From JAKVCB01 sp963578605 (GTDB lineage Bacteria; Planctomycetota; Planctomycetia; Pirellulales; Lacipirellulaceae): 64,000 nt of DNA. The DNA lies in NCBI GenBank assembly GCA_963578605.1, contig CAUZEA010000005.1, forward strand, positions 1 through 64,000, read 5' to 3'. A model generated the notes under the pieces. That model was not told the origin of the DNA, searched no databases, and saw only the letters and a list, made by a program, of their open reading frames with translations. Both the position numbers and the translations under genes were made by a program. Of this stretch, positions 9,424 through 18,071 are shown in pieces. Position 1 is the first letter of the stretch. Each line of letters opens with the position of its first letter.

Positions 9424-10611
9424 CTACCATACGAGAAGATCTGGCCGTACCTTGTATAGCTCGTTCTTGCGAGAGTCCGTTACATGCGTGCCCCACAGAC
9501 GGAGCCTTTTTAAGCTTTTCAGTCGTACCAGTTCCTTTAAACCCGCATTGGTCACTTGCGTACCGTTAAGATCCAGCGACTGCAAGCTCACAAGCGGGGC
9601 CAACTTCACCAGGCCCGCGTCGGTCACTTGCGTGCCCCAAAGGCGCAGTGTTTTCAAGTGCACAAGCGGGGCCAGCTCTGCGAGACCCACGTCGGTCACT
9701 TGTGTGCCGCCAAGGTCGAGCGTTTGCAACTTCACAAGCGGGGCCAAATCCACCAGGCCCGCATCGGTCACTCGCGTGTCGCCCAGGTTCAGAGTTTGCA
9801 AGTTCACAAGTGGGGCCAACTCCTTTAAACCCGCATCGGTCACTTTCGTGCGGTAAAGTTCCAGCGTTTGCAAGTTCACAAGTGGTGCCAGCTCCGCAAG
9901 ACCCGCGTCGGTCACTTGCGTGCGGCCGAGGTCCAGAATTTGTAGGCTCCTAAGTGGCGCCAACTCCGCGAGATCCGCACCGGTTACTTGCGTGCCACCC
10001 AGGTCCAACGTTCGCAAGCTCACAAGGGGTGCCAGTTCCGCGAGACCTGCGGCTGTCACTTGCGTGCGGCCAAGGTCCAGAGTTTGCAAGCTCACAAGTG
10101 GCGCCAACTCCTTTAAACCCGCATCCGTCACTTTCGTGCGGGAAAGTTCCAGCGTTTGCAAGTTCACAAGTGGTACCAGCTCCGCGAGGCCCGCGTCCGT
10201 CACTTGCGTGCCCCAAAGGCGCAACGTTCGCAGGTTCGCAAATGACGATAGCTCCGCGAGGCCCGCGTCGGTCACCAGCGTACCGCCAAGGTGTAGTCCG
10301 AACGGTACCGCTGGCGCGGGTAGTTTTGCCAACAGCACCGCCTTGCGGCGGTAGAAGTGAAACGCTGGCAGGTCGCCAGGCTTCGGATGCCTCTCCTCGA
10401 CGAAATGTGGGGTGCCATACCGACCTGTGCGTATCCAGCCAACGTGCGCTCCGGCCTTGGTCCAGGCTTGGACCGTCTCCTTTGAAAACGGTTTGGGGAC
10501 AGCCTGGGCGGTCGGTGTCTCGGCAACCAACGCGCCGCCACGCACGGTCAACACGCCAGGCACAGACAGGCAGAACGCCAGGATGATCCTGTTTGCCGCG
10601 GTGAGTTTCAT
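9424..10611 (-). CDS. Secreted leucine-rich-repeat protein
   Basis: I place the start at ATG 10611 (MKLTAANRIILAF), preceded at good spacing by GAGGG, rather than at the upstream in-frame start at 10677. The result is 395 residues with a signal peptide of about 25. After a linker come eleven full and one partial 24-residue repeats of the form TQVTDAGLxELAPLVxLQTLDLGR, the cysteine-free ribonuclease-inhibitor-like LRR type common in planctomycetes. At the DNA level this is a 72-bp tandem array from about 9450 to 10290. It probably binds a protein or polysaccharide outside the cytoplasm; no enzyme domain is present. It sits about 50 bp downstream of the LamG ORF and may be cotranscribed with it. 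Confidence 0.85.
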   Translation of the reverse strand: MKLTAANRIILAFCLSVPGVLTVRGGALVAETPTAQAVPKPFSKETVQAWTKAGAHVGWIRTGRYGTPHFVEERHPKPGDLPAFHFYRRKAVLLAKLPAPAVPFGLHLGGTLVTDAGLAELSSFANLRTLRLWGTQVTDAGLAELVPLVNLQTLELSRTKVTDAGLKELAPLVSLQTLDLGRTQVTAAGLAELAPLVSLRTLDLGGTQVTGADLAELAPLRSLQILDLGRTQVTDAGLAELAPLVNLQTLELYRTKVTDAGLKELAPLVNLQTLNLGDTRVTDAGLVDLAPLVKLQTLDLGGTQVTDVGLAELAPLVHLKTLRLWGTQVTDAGLVKLAPLVSLQSLDLNGTQVTNAGLKELVRLKSLKRLRLWGTHVTDSRKNELYKVRPDLLVW

Positions 10612-10663
10612 GATTCCCTCACGAAAACGAGTTTTCGGCACAGCGGACGGTCGTGCGGCAGCC

Positions 10664-11566
10664 CTATCGCCCGGCACGACCGGTGTCGTACAGTTCTTTC
10701 ACGTCTTCGGCCGAAAGTACGCGGGGCAACAAACGCAAGTCCGCAAAATCGGCCGCCAGGAATTCCGACTCGCGGCGTGAATACGGGTTGCCACCAAGGG
10801 TAAATTCCCTCGTACGCGACGGCATGAACCAGGGCACTTTAATCTCTGAGTAAACGCGGCCATCGACATACAACGTAAAGAGGGTGCTGTTTTTTACAAC
10901 CACCACGTGGTACCACGTGCCAGGTTCGACCGGAACACCTTCGGTGGTGTATCGTTTTGTCCATGGGCCCGTAAACGCTGCCTCGATCCTGGCAAACAAC
11001 TTGCCGTCCTCGACGATCAGGCGCAACGAGTCCTCTGGCATGGGATTCCACAGGCTGAATGCCAGGCCGAACCTGCTGTCGGGCAGACGGTTTATCGCTA
11101 ACCACATCGACAGCGTGTACTCAAGTTGTGGAAAACGATCAACCTTGTATCGCAGCAGGCCGCCCGTGCCATCCAATCGCACAGCCCCCCGGGGCTGTTG
11201 ATCTGGCCCGGCTGCCGCCTGCCAACCGGCTGCGTCGACCAACACGCCGTATTCCGGCTCTACATGGCCATTCAACCGAGCGGCGGTAAGCATCTGGTCA
11301 CTGCTTCGGCGACCATCCACCGTAGCGGGCGCTGGCTCTGCTTCCGGATCGATCTGGAAATGCTTGTAAGGGGCAATACTTGAAGCCTGCCCATACTCGT
11401 TGCCTGCAACAAGCTTCCAGTAGTAATCGGTGTGGGGCTTAAGCTTGCTGGCTTCCTCCGGCGGCAAAGTCACTTCTTTTGCAGGCTTGTCTCCATAGCG
11501 CAACACCACGCGGTCGAACGTGGGTGAATCTGAAATCAACACGGTGCGTTTGGCGCTTTGAAACAT
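10664..11566 (-). CDS. LamG-domain protein, N-terminally incomplete
   Basis: The 300-residue frame has no signal peptide and begins inside a fibronectin-like segment (TDYYWKLVAGNEYGQ near 45-62). A LamG/concanavalin A-like domain follows at about 120-300 (MWLAINRLPDSRFG, GTWYHVVVVKNSTLFTLYVDGR) and it ends with DVKELYDTGRAGR. This looks like the tail of a larger secreted protein. It overlaps the preceding ORF in another frame. A single extra base near 11570 would join the two into one 753-residue protein, because the interval 10664-12926 is 3n+1. Alternatively the two are unrelated fragments fused by deletion. Confidence 0.6.
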   Translation of the reverse strand: MFQSAKRTVLISDSPTFDRVVLRYGDKPAKEVTLPPEEASKLKPHTDYYWKLVAGNEYGQASSIAPYKHFQIDPEAEPAPATVDGRRSSDQMLTAARLNGHVEPEYGVLVDAAGWQAAAGPDQQPRGAVRLDGTGGLLRYKVDRFPQLEYTLSMWLAINRLPDSRFGLAFSLWNPMPEDSLRLIVEDGKLFARIEAAFTGPWTKRYTTEGVPVEPGTWYHVVVVKNSTLFTLYVDGRVYSEIKVPWFMPSRTREFTLGGNPYSRRESEFLAADFADLRLLPRVLSAEDVKELYDTGRAGR

Positions 11567-12926
11567 CGCTTTGGCCGCCGGTCGTGGTGAGAATGGTCAT
11601 GTCACTGTTGGGGCTGAAGTCCTCGGCCAGGTCAAGGTTCAACGTGATGTCTCCGCTCAGGGTGGCCGAACCTTGCACGTCAAACCGATCCGAAGTCACC
11701 CCGCCGGTACCGTCGCGCAAATCGAGGTCGACCGTCGCACCGTCGAGTGTCAGATTAGCAGCAATGGTCGTGTTGCCTTCGGTACCCAGCATTCCCGAAC
11801 CGGAAATGGCCCCGCCCCCGACGGTGTCGACGACGCTGTGATTCAAGAGCATGTTACCCTCACCTGAGAAGCTAAGCGTATTGCCCATCAAGTCCACCTG
11901 GTTGTCAAAGTTGAGGTCGCCGCTGGTGACCGTAACGGTCGCGTCGGCGAACAAGCTGACACTCAGTTGAAGCTTGTGGCTGCCCCCATCGACATTGATC
12001 GACGGGTCCGTCAAATCTGTTCCCGCAACCAGGTTCACCAGGCCATGACCACCGAGGGCGTAGCTGTACTGGTTTTCAAAATTAAGAGTCTGGGCGTTTA
12101 CCGTTTCATTGGTAAACACCGTTTGCGGAGATGTAATCGCATCGCCAAAGTTGATAACCTGGTCGGCAAGGTTCTCCCCGGTTCCAGGAATTCCAAACGG
12201 CGCCCAGTTGGCGTATTCGTGCCAGTCTCCCGAGCCGTCATTTCGCCAACTCCGCTCGGTGACCACAGTGGCCGATTCGATGAACAGCTGTTCGGACAAC
12301 GCGTAAAAACGGAGCGTGTTGCCCCAGCCGGGAGAGTGGCCCTCAATCCAAATAGCGGGCATCTGATCGAAATAGCCAACCCTGGTCTCAAAAGGAAACT
12401 CGCCAAGAGGGGCATCCGCATCCACCACACCTGTCGCCTTTGAGCCTGTAAACGTCCACGACCCAAGCCCCGACCCCGGAGTGGGGCTTTGCCCATTCTG
12501 GTTGGTACTCAAGGTCGCAGCAAGATCGCCGTCCCACATGCTGTCATAGCCATTGGCAAGCTTGACATGGTCAAGGCGATACACCGGGCTGTTATCCGTT
12601 CCCGGCCCTCCGCCCACGAGCGCATTATCCCTGGCGTCTACTGAAAGCGTGGAGCCGATCACCTTCCAGGTGAGCTCCGGTACCCCCAGGATCGTGGAGG
12701 TGTTTGCATCGGTTTGTACGAAGTCGTTGTAGACCCCAATGTCCGCTGACTTGGCCTTGCCTGCTGAATCCGTCACGAACGCCAGGTGAAAACTCTCTCC
12801 CACGCCCAAACCTGGGGGTATTAACGGGTCGCCTTCTGAGAGCACGGCCGCCTGTACCCAGAGAGGAATGACCGCGGTGGCTGTGAGAACCAGAAATACC
12901 GTCAGGGAACTGGAAAATCGCATCAT
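11439..12926 (-). CDS. Secreted beta-helix protein with the same N-terminal domain as the LEPR-XLL giant
   Basis: A signal peptide covers about residues 1-26, and GAGG lies just upstream of the ATG. Residues about 30-215 match the domain of the gene at 5681 motif for motif (ESFHLAFVT, LTWKVIGST, VDARDNA, YRLDHVKLA, MWDG, YALSEQLF). Residues about 220-450 are a beta-helical, autotransporter-like repeat region (GDWHEYANWAPFGIPG). The last 45 residues, after ILTTTGGQS, look out of frame and lack the usual PEP-CTERM anchor. Real homology probably ends near 11575, and the frame either continues in the LamG ORF at 10664 or is truncated. The role is likely surface adhesion or carbohydrate binding. 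Confidence 0.65.
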   Translation of the reverse strand: MMRFSSSLTVFLVLTATAVIPLWVQAAVLSEGDPLIPPGLGVGESFHLAFVTDSAGKAKSADIGVYNDFVQTDANTSTILGVPELTWKVIGSTLSVDARDNALVGGGPGTDNSPVYRLDHVKLANGYDSMWDGDLAATLSTNQNGQSPTPGSGLGSWTFTGSKATGVVDADAPLGEFPFETRVGYFDQMPAIWIEGHSPGWGNTLRFYALSEQLFIESATVVTERSWRNDGSGDWHEYANWAPFGIPGTGENLADQVINFGDAITSPQTVFTNETVNAQTLNFENQYSYALGGHGLVNLVAGTDLTDPSINVDGGSHKLQLSVSLFADATVTVTSGDLNFDNQVDLMGNTLSFSGEGNMLLNHSVVDTVGGGAISGSGMLGTEGNTTIAANLTLDGATVDLDLRDGTGGVTSDRFDVQGSATLSGDITLNLDLAEDFSPNSDMTILTTTGGQSDVSKRQTHRVDFRFTHVRPRGVALWRQACKRSDFAAGGSQQA

Positions 12927-12935
12927 TAGACCTCT

Positions 12936-13004
12936 AATTTAGATACCGCCGCGAGCCTAATTTAGATACCGCCGCAAGCCTAATTTAGATACCGCCGCGA
13001 GCCT
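12936..13004. repeat. Three 23-bp tandem repeats upstream of the 12926 gene
   Basis: Three head-to-tail units start at 12936, 12959 and 12982, each beginning AATTTAGATACCGCCGC and ending AGCCT. The second differs by one base (CAAGCC for CGAGCC). They lie immediately upstream of the ribosome-binding site and ATG of the 12926 gene, so they occupy its leader or promoter region. Function is unknown. Confidence 0.9.
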
Positions 13005-13075
13005 GGAACAACAGGAGTTCACAATAACCCGAATGTGCATAAAATACAAGTTTCTGCAGCTTAAATTTGTCCTTT

Positions 13076-13115
13076 TTATTGGCAATAATGACCCGTTATT
13101 GGCAATAATGACCCG
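13076..13115. repeat. Two 20-bp tandem repeats containing an inverted repeat
   Basis: Two identical 20-bp units (TTATTGGCAATAATGACCCG) lie at 13076-13095 and 13096-13115. Each begins with a dyad of TTATTG and CAATAA around one G, the form expected for a dimeric regulator site. They are 140-180 bp upstream of the DUF1549 gene at 13257. They could be operators, or the end of a lost insertion sequence. Confidence 0.85.
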
Positions 13116-13256
13116 GTTTTAGCCTCTCGAGCGGCCGAAAGAAGTTCCCTCGAATCGGCTGGCTGGGTCATTCGTCATCTCGTTTAAAAGTCGCTTCCGG
13201 CGGCAATACCTGGTGAGATGTTTGCGAAGTAGCAGCGTTGTAGGGTACAATCAACA

Positions 13257-16200
13257 ATGCAAAGGTATTATCAAGACGACCACAGACCTGCACGACTGGC
13301 CGTGCAAACACCAACAAATAACTTGAAACGGTATGCGGTCGCCGCCCCAGCGATTCTACTGCTCGTGTTCCAAGCGAGTTTCGCGGGTGATGTCGATTTT
13401 GACCACCATGTCCGGCCGATCCTCTCGGACAAGTGCTTTCGCTGCCACGGGCCGGATGCCAAGGCCCGCCAGGCGGATTTGCGACTGGATACCAGCGAGG
13501 GGTTGTTTGCGGATCTGGGCGGATACGCGGCAGTCGTCCCCGGCAAACCACTCCAAAGCGAACTGATCCGGCGGATTACCAGCCTGGACCAAGACAACCG
13601 CATGCCACCGCGGGAGTCAAAGCTAGAGCTCTCGTCGGCGGAAATTGACACGCTGCGGCGGTGGGTCGAAGCCGGCGCGGCGTGGGACTCCCACTGGGCT
13701 TTTCAACCGATCGTGCAGCCCGCCGTGCCCGACGGCGCCAGACCTGTCGACCACTTCGTCCAAACCCGGCTTCGTAACGAAGGTCTCTCTGGCACAGCAG
13801 CAGCCAGCAGGTCAAAACTGTTGCGACGCATCACGCTCGATCTAACCGGGTTGCCGCCGACGCTCGCAGAACTCGATGCGTTTCTGGCAGACGGTTCCCC
13901 TGGCGGTTACGAAAAGGCCGTCGATCGCCTGCTCGCTTCGGAGGCCTACGGCCAACGGATGGCCTGGGACTGGCTCGACGCGGCCCGCTACGCCGATAGC
14001 AATGGCTTTCAGGGAGATAGGGACCGCACGATGTGGCCTTGGCGCGATTGGGTGGTGCAATCCCTGAACACCAACATGCCGTACGACCAGTTCACCATCT
14101 GGCAGCTTGCCGGCGACCAGTTGCCGGGCGCAACGCCCCAACAAAAACTCGCGACCGGGTTTTGTCGAAATCACATGATCAACGGTGAAGGCGGACGGAT
14201 CGCCGAAGAGAACCGGATCGAATACATCTTTGACCAGACAGAAACGCTGGGCACGATCTGGTTAGGGCTGACACTGACCTGCTGCCGTTGTCACGATCAC
14301 AAGTACGATCCGCTCGCGCAGCGCGAATACTACCAGCTCTTCGCCTTTTTCAACCAGACACCCGTCGATGGATCAGGCGGCAACCCACAAACGCCACCGG
14401 TGATCTCCACCCCGTCACCTGGTCAGCTACGCCAGATCGACGCCCTTGAGCAGCAAATAACTGTCAGCCAGCAGGAATTGGCCCGGCAGAAGGCAGAACT
14501 TGCGCTACGGCAGCGGGAGTGGGAACGTAAGATACTGGCTGCCGACGTCACTTCCACCCGGTGGACCGTGTTGTCGCCCAATTCCGCCTCGGCCCGATAT
14601 CAAACCCTGGAAATCCTGCCCGACGACTCGGTGCTGGCAAGCGGCGCGAACCCGAATGACGACACGTATACGGTCAAGGCCCCGATCGACCTGGGTGAAA
14701 TTACCGGAGTTCGGCTGGAAGCGTTGCAGCACGAGAGCCTCACCCAGAACGGCCTGTCACGGGCCAAGAGCGGCAACTTCGTGCTGACCGAATTCGAACT
14801 GCAACTGCAACGCGACGATGAGACGCAACCAATACCAGTCGAGTTGGCCTCGGCCGATGCCACGTTTGAACAAGATGGCTGGGAGGTTGCCGCCGCTTTC
14901 GATGGCAAGTCGAAAACCGGCTGGGGAGTCCACGAGGGCCGGACCATCGATCGCGAACACGCGGCCCTGTTCCGGTTTGCCAGCAGGCAAACGGCCGCAC
15001 CGGGAAGCAAGCTGATATTCACCTTGAGTCACAAGTCGAACAAATTCGCGCACAATCTGGGCCGGTTTCGATTGTCGGCCACCGCTGACCCGTATCCCGA
15101 ATTGGCGGCTAGCCGGCAAGCGCTGGTCGAGGCGCTCGGCGTGCCTCCAGAACAGCGGAGCAAAGAGCAGGCTCAACGGATTACTGATCGTTTTTTCGCC
15201 CGTGACGAAAAGTTAGTCCGGCTGCAATTGGACCTCCGCCTGGCCAAACAAGAGTTGGAGGAACTTCGTGAAGGCATTGCAGAAGTGATGATCATGCAGG
15301 ACATGGAAACACCTCGCGAAACTTTTCTGCTGACCAAGGGCCTGTACAACCAACCGAAAGACCAGGTCACCGCGGAAGTGCCACAGATCCTTCCACCACT
15401 GCCGGAAGATGCTCCCGCAAATCGGCTCACCCTGGCCCGGTGGTTGGTCGATCCGTCGCACCCTTTGACCTCGCGGGTGGTGGTCAATCGGCATTGGCAA
15501 AAATTCTTTGGCCACGGCCTGGTCAAAACCAGCGAGGATTTTGGGTCGCAGGGAGAAAAACCCTCCTATCCTCGGCTACTCGATTGGCTGGCTGTGGAGT
15601 TTGTGGAAAGCGGCTGGAATGTGAAGGCGCTACACAAGCAAATTGTGATGAGCGCAACCTACCAGCAAACGGCCAAGGCACCGCCCGAACTGCACCAGCG
15701 CGACCCGGACAACCGCCTGCTCGCCCGCGGTCCCCGGTCCCGGCTGGCCTCGTGGATGCTCCGAGATCAGGCGCTGGCAGCCAGCGGGTTGTTGGTACAC
15801 CGAATGGGGGGGCCACCGGTCAATCCGTACCAGCCGGCGGGAGTCTGGTCCGACGCAACCTTTGGCAAAAAACAGTACGAGCAGGACCACGGTGACAAGC
15901 TCTATCTCCGCAGTATTTACACCTTTTGGCGGCGCATCATCGGGCCGACCATGTTCTTTGATGTCTCCAAGCGGCAGACGTGTACCGTAAAGACGGCCCA
16001 AACGAACACACCCCTGCACGCGCTGGCCACGTTGAACGACACCACCTACGTTGAGGCCGCCCGTGCGTTGGCAGAGCGGGTGATGCACAGGCATAATGAA
16101 GTAGCCGATCGGTTGGGAATGGCTTTTCGGCTGTGCACGTCCCGCCGGCCCACCGCAGCGGAACTGGACCTGCTGGTCGCCCGCATGGAGGTCTTCCGCA

Positions 16201-16349
16201 AACAGTACGCTGCCACACCGGGCGATGCGACAAAGCTGTTAAAAGTTGGCCAGTCACAACGCGACAAAAACCTCGACCCGATCGAGCACGCGGCTCATGC
16301 CGGGGTTTGCCTGTTGATCCTGAATTTGGATGAAGCGCTGAACAAATAA
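13257..16349 (+). CDS. PSCyt1-DUF1549-DUF1553 planctomycete cytochrome-type protein
   Basis: This 1030-residue exported protein has an N-terminal hydrophobic segment (residues 28-43) that serves as a signal peptide. Domains are PSCyt1 at about 44-150 with the haem motif CFRCHG, DUF1549 (PSCyt2) at about 165-370 with a second CRCHDHKYDPL motif, a middle region of about 385-720 with a coiled coil and a discoidin-like stretch (AAAFDGKSKTGWG), and DUF1553 (PSD1) at about 720-975. These proteins are specific to the Planctomycetota and relatives. Their biochemical role is not established, but the haem motifs point to periplasmic electron transfer. It is paired with the DUF1501 gene 28 bp downstream. 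The start is uncertain, because the first ATG has no good ribosome-binding site. Confidence 0.88.
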   Translation: MQRYYQDDHRPARLAVQTPTNNLKRYAVAAPAILLLVFQASFAGDVDFDHHVRPILSDKCFRCHGPDAKARQADLRLDTSEGLFADLGGYAAVVPGKPLQSELIRRITSLDQDNRMPPRESKLELSSAEIDTLRRWVEAGAAWDSHWAFQPIVQPAVPDGARPVDHFVQTRLRNEGLSGTAAASRSKLLRRITLDLTGLPPTLAELDAFLADGSPGGYEKAVDRLLASEAYGQRMAWDWLDAARYADSNGFQGDRDRTMWPWRDWVVQSLNTNMPYDQFTIWQLAGDQLPGATPQQKLATGFCRNHMINGEGGRIAEENRIEYIFDQTETLGTIWLGLTLTCCRCHDHKYDPLAQREYYQLFAFFNQTPVDGSGGNPQTPPVISTPSPGQLRQIDALEQQITVSQQELARQKAELALRQREWERKILAADVTSTRWTVLSPNSASARYQTLEILPDDSVLASGANPNDDTYTVKAPIDLGEITGVRLEALQHESLTQNGLSRAKSGNFVLTEFELQLQRDDETQPIPVELASADATFEQDGWEVAAAFDGKSKTGWGVHEGRTIDREHAALFRFASRQTAAPGSKLIFTLSHKSNKFAHNLGRFRLSATADPYPELAASRQALVEALGVPPEQRSKEQAQRITDRFFARDEKLVRLQLDLRLAKQELEELREGIAEVMIMQDMETPRETFLLTKGLYNQPKDQVTAEVPQILPPLPEDAPANRLTLARWLVDPSHPLTSRVVVNRHWQKFFGHGLVKTSEDFGSQGEKPSYPRLLDWLAVEFVESGWNVKALHKQIVMSATYQQTAKAPPELHQRDPDNRLLARGPRSRLASWMLRDQALAASGLLVHRMGGPPVNPYQPAGVWSDATFGKKQYEQDHGDKLYLRSIYTFWRRIIGPTMFFDVSKRQTCTVKTAQTNTPLHALATLNDTTYVEAARALAERVMHRHNEVADRLGMAFRLCTSRRPTAAELDLLVARMEVFRKQYAATPGDATKLLKVGQSQRDKNLDPIEHAAHAGVCLLILNLDEALNK

Positions 16350-16377
16350 GAAACCGCAGAACAAATAGAAGCAAGTC

Positions 16378-17850
16378 ATGGATCCACTCACCCAACATAA
16401 CGCACTGATTACACGTCGCGAGTTATTCGGCCGCAGCGCCGTCGGGATCGGTACCGCCGCGCTCGCATCGCTGCTGGATGCGGATGGCTTTGCGGCCGGC
16501 GGCGAGCCGCGCCGAAGCGGACCGCAAGACGGTTTGCCCGGTTTGCCGCATTTCGCGCCGAAGGCAAAGCGGGTTATCTACCTGTTCATGAACGGAGCGC
16601 CGACACACGTCGATTTATTTGACTACAAACCGAAATTGAAACGCCTGCACGGCCAGCCGATCCCGCAAGCTTACGTGGAAGGCAAACGGTTCAGCACCAT
16701 GACCGGCGACCCCAAGGGCAAAGTGGTCCTCGCGCCCGTCGAACCGTTCAAACAGTACGGCCAGTGTGGCGCCTGGGTCAGCGAGTTGATGCCTCACACC
16801 GCAAAGGCTGTCGACGATTTGTGCTTCATCAAGAGCATGCACACCGAGGCGGTGAACCATTCGCCCGGCATCACGTTCATGTTGACCGGCTCGGAGATGG
16901 CCGGGCGGCCCAGCATGGGGGCCTGGCTGACATACGGTCTGGGGTCGATGGCCGACGACCTGCCAGGCTTCGTCGTGATGACCTCGGTTAGCAAAGACAC
17001 AACGTGCGGACAGATTTTTTACGACTACTATTGGGGCAATGGTTTTTTGCCTTCGCGACTGCAGGGTGTCAAGTTCCGCGGCGGGGGTGACCCGGTGTTG
17101 TACCTGAACAACCCCGACGGCATGAGCCGCGCGGTGCGGCGCGGGTTGTTGGATGATCTGGCCAGGCTCAACCAGTGGCAACTCGACCAGTTCCACGATC
17201 CGGAAATCGCCACCCGCATCGCCCAATATGAAATGGCCTACAAGATGCAGGCCAGCGTGCCGCAATTGACCGATCTTTCCGACGAGCCGGCACACATCCT
17301 GGAAACGTACGGGCCGCAGGTGAAGGAGCGGGGAACGTTTGCCCACAACTGCCTGATGGCCCGCCGCCTGGTCGAGCGAGGTGTGCGGTTCGTGCAGGTG
17401 ATGCACGCCGGCTGGGATCAACACAGCAGCGTGACCACCGAACTCTACACGCAGTGCCGCGATACCGACCAGCCCTCTGTGGCGCTGATCCAGGATCTGA
17501 AACAACGTGGTTTGTTGGACGACACGTTGGTGATCTGGGGCGGCGAGTTCGGGCGTACGCCGTTTCTGCAAGGTGACTTCGACAACCGTTCCCGTTGGGG
17601 CCGCGATCATCATCCCTATGCGTTCACGTTATGGATGGCCGGCGGTGGCGTCAAACCAGGTATCACCTACGGTGAGTCGGACGACTTGGCAATGAGCGTG
17701 GTCGCCGATCCCGTCCATGTCCACGATCTCCAGGCGACCATCCTGCACCTCTTGGGAATCGACCATGAACGGTTGGTTTTCAAATTCCAGGGCCGCCACT
17801 ATCGGCTGACCGACGTGCATGGTCGACTGGTCGAGGGATTACTCGCCTAG
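16378..17850 (+). CDS. DUF1501 domain protein, Tat-exported
   Basis: The protein has 490 residues with a twin-arginine leader near residues 15-45 (TRRELFGRSAVGIGTAALASLL). The DUF1501 fold belongs to the alkaline-phosphatase-like superfamily: FMNGAPTHVDLFDYKP at the front, then MHTEAVNH, VMHAGWDQHS and GGEFGRTP carrying the candidate metal-binding acids and histidines, and RDHHPYAFTLWMAGGGVK near the C-terminus. No catalytic activity is established for the family. It is the second gene of a two-gene unit with the DUF1549 protein, the usual planctomycete arrangement, and the two products probably work together in the periplasm. Confidence 0.9.
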   Translation: MDPLTQHNALITRRELFGRSAVGIGTAALASLLDADGFAAGGEPRRSGPQDGLPGLPHFAPKAKRVIYLFMNGAPTHVDLFDYKPKLKRLHGQPIPQAYVEGKRFSTMTGDPKGKVVLAPVEPFKQYGQCGAWVSELMPHTAKAVDDLCFIKSMHTEAVNHSPGITFMLTGSEMAGRPSMGAWLTYGLGSMADDLPGFVVMTSVSKDTTCGQIFYDYYWGNGFLPSRLQGVKFRGGGDPVLYLNNPDGMSRAVRRGLLDDLARLNQWQLDQFHDPEIATRIAQYEMAYKMQASVPQLTDLSDEPAHILETYGPQVKERGTFAHNCLMARRLVERGVRFVQVMHAGWDQHSSVTTELYTQCRDTDQPSVALIQDLKQRGLLDDTLVIWGGEFGRTPFLQGDFDNRSRWGRDHHPYAFTLWMAGGGVKPGITYGESDDLAMSVVADPVHVHDLQATILHLLGIDHERLVFKFQGRHYRLTDVHGRLVEGLLA

Positions 17851-18071
17851 TGAGCTGCCATCGGCCAGGCCGATCAGGCGGAAAGCAGAGAATTTCATGG
17901 GCGTTAAATAGCGTTTTACCGAGCCGCTCGCAAGATCGAAGCGATGCTGGCTTTGCTTCGTCTAGGAGTCTTACCGCTGGTGATCGCAAGCAGCCCTCGC
18001 CTGTTCAGAATTGGACCCTCCCGGGCCCGCTTCGTGCGCCTGGTGTTGAGATTGCCAATCCGCAGCGTGAC

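Noticed and set aside
9452..10586. Plus-strand frames with regular repeats.
   Set aside because: They are shadows of the 72-bp leucine-rich repeat array.
12936..13004. A CRISPR array.
   Set aside because: The 23-bp units are directly contiguous without spacers.
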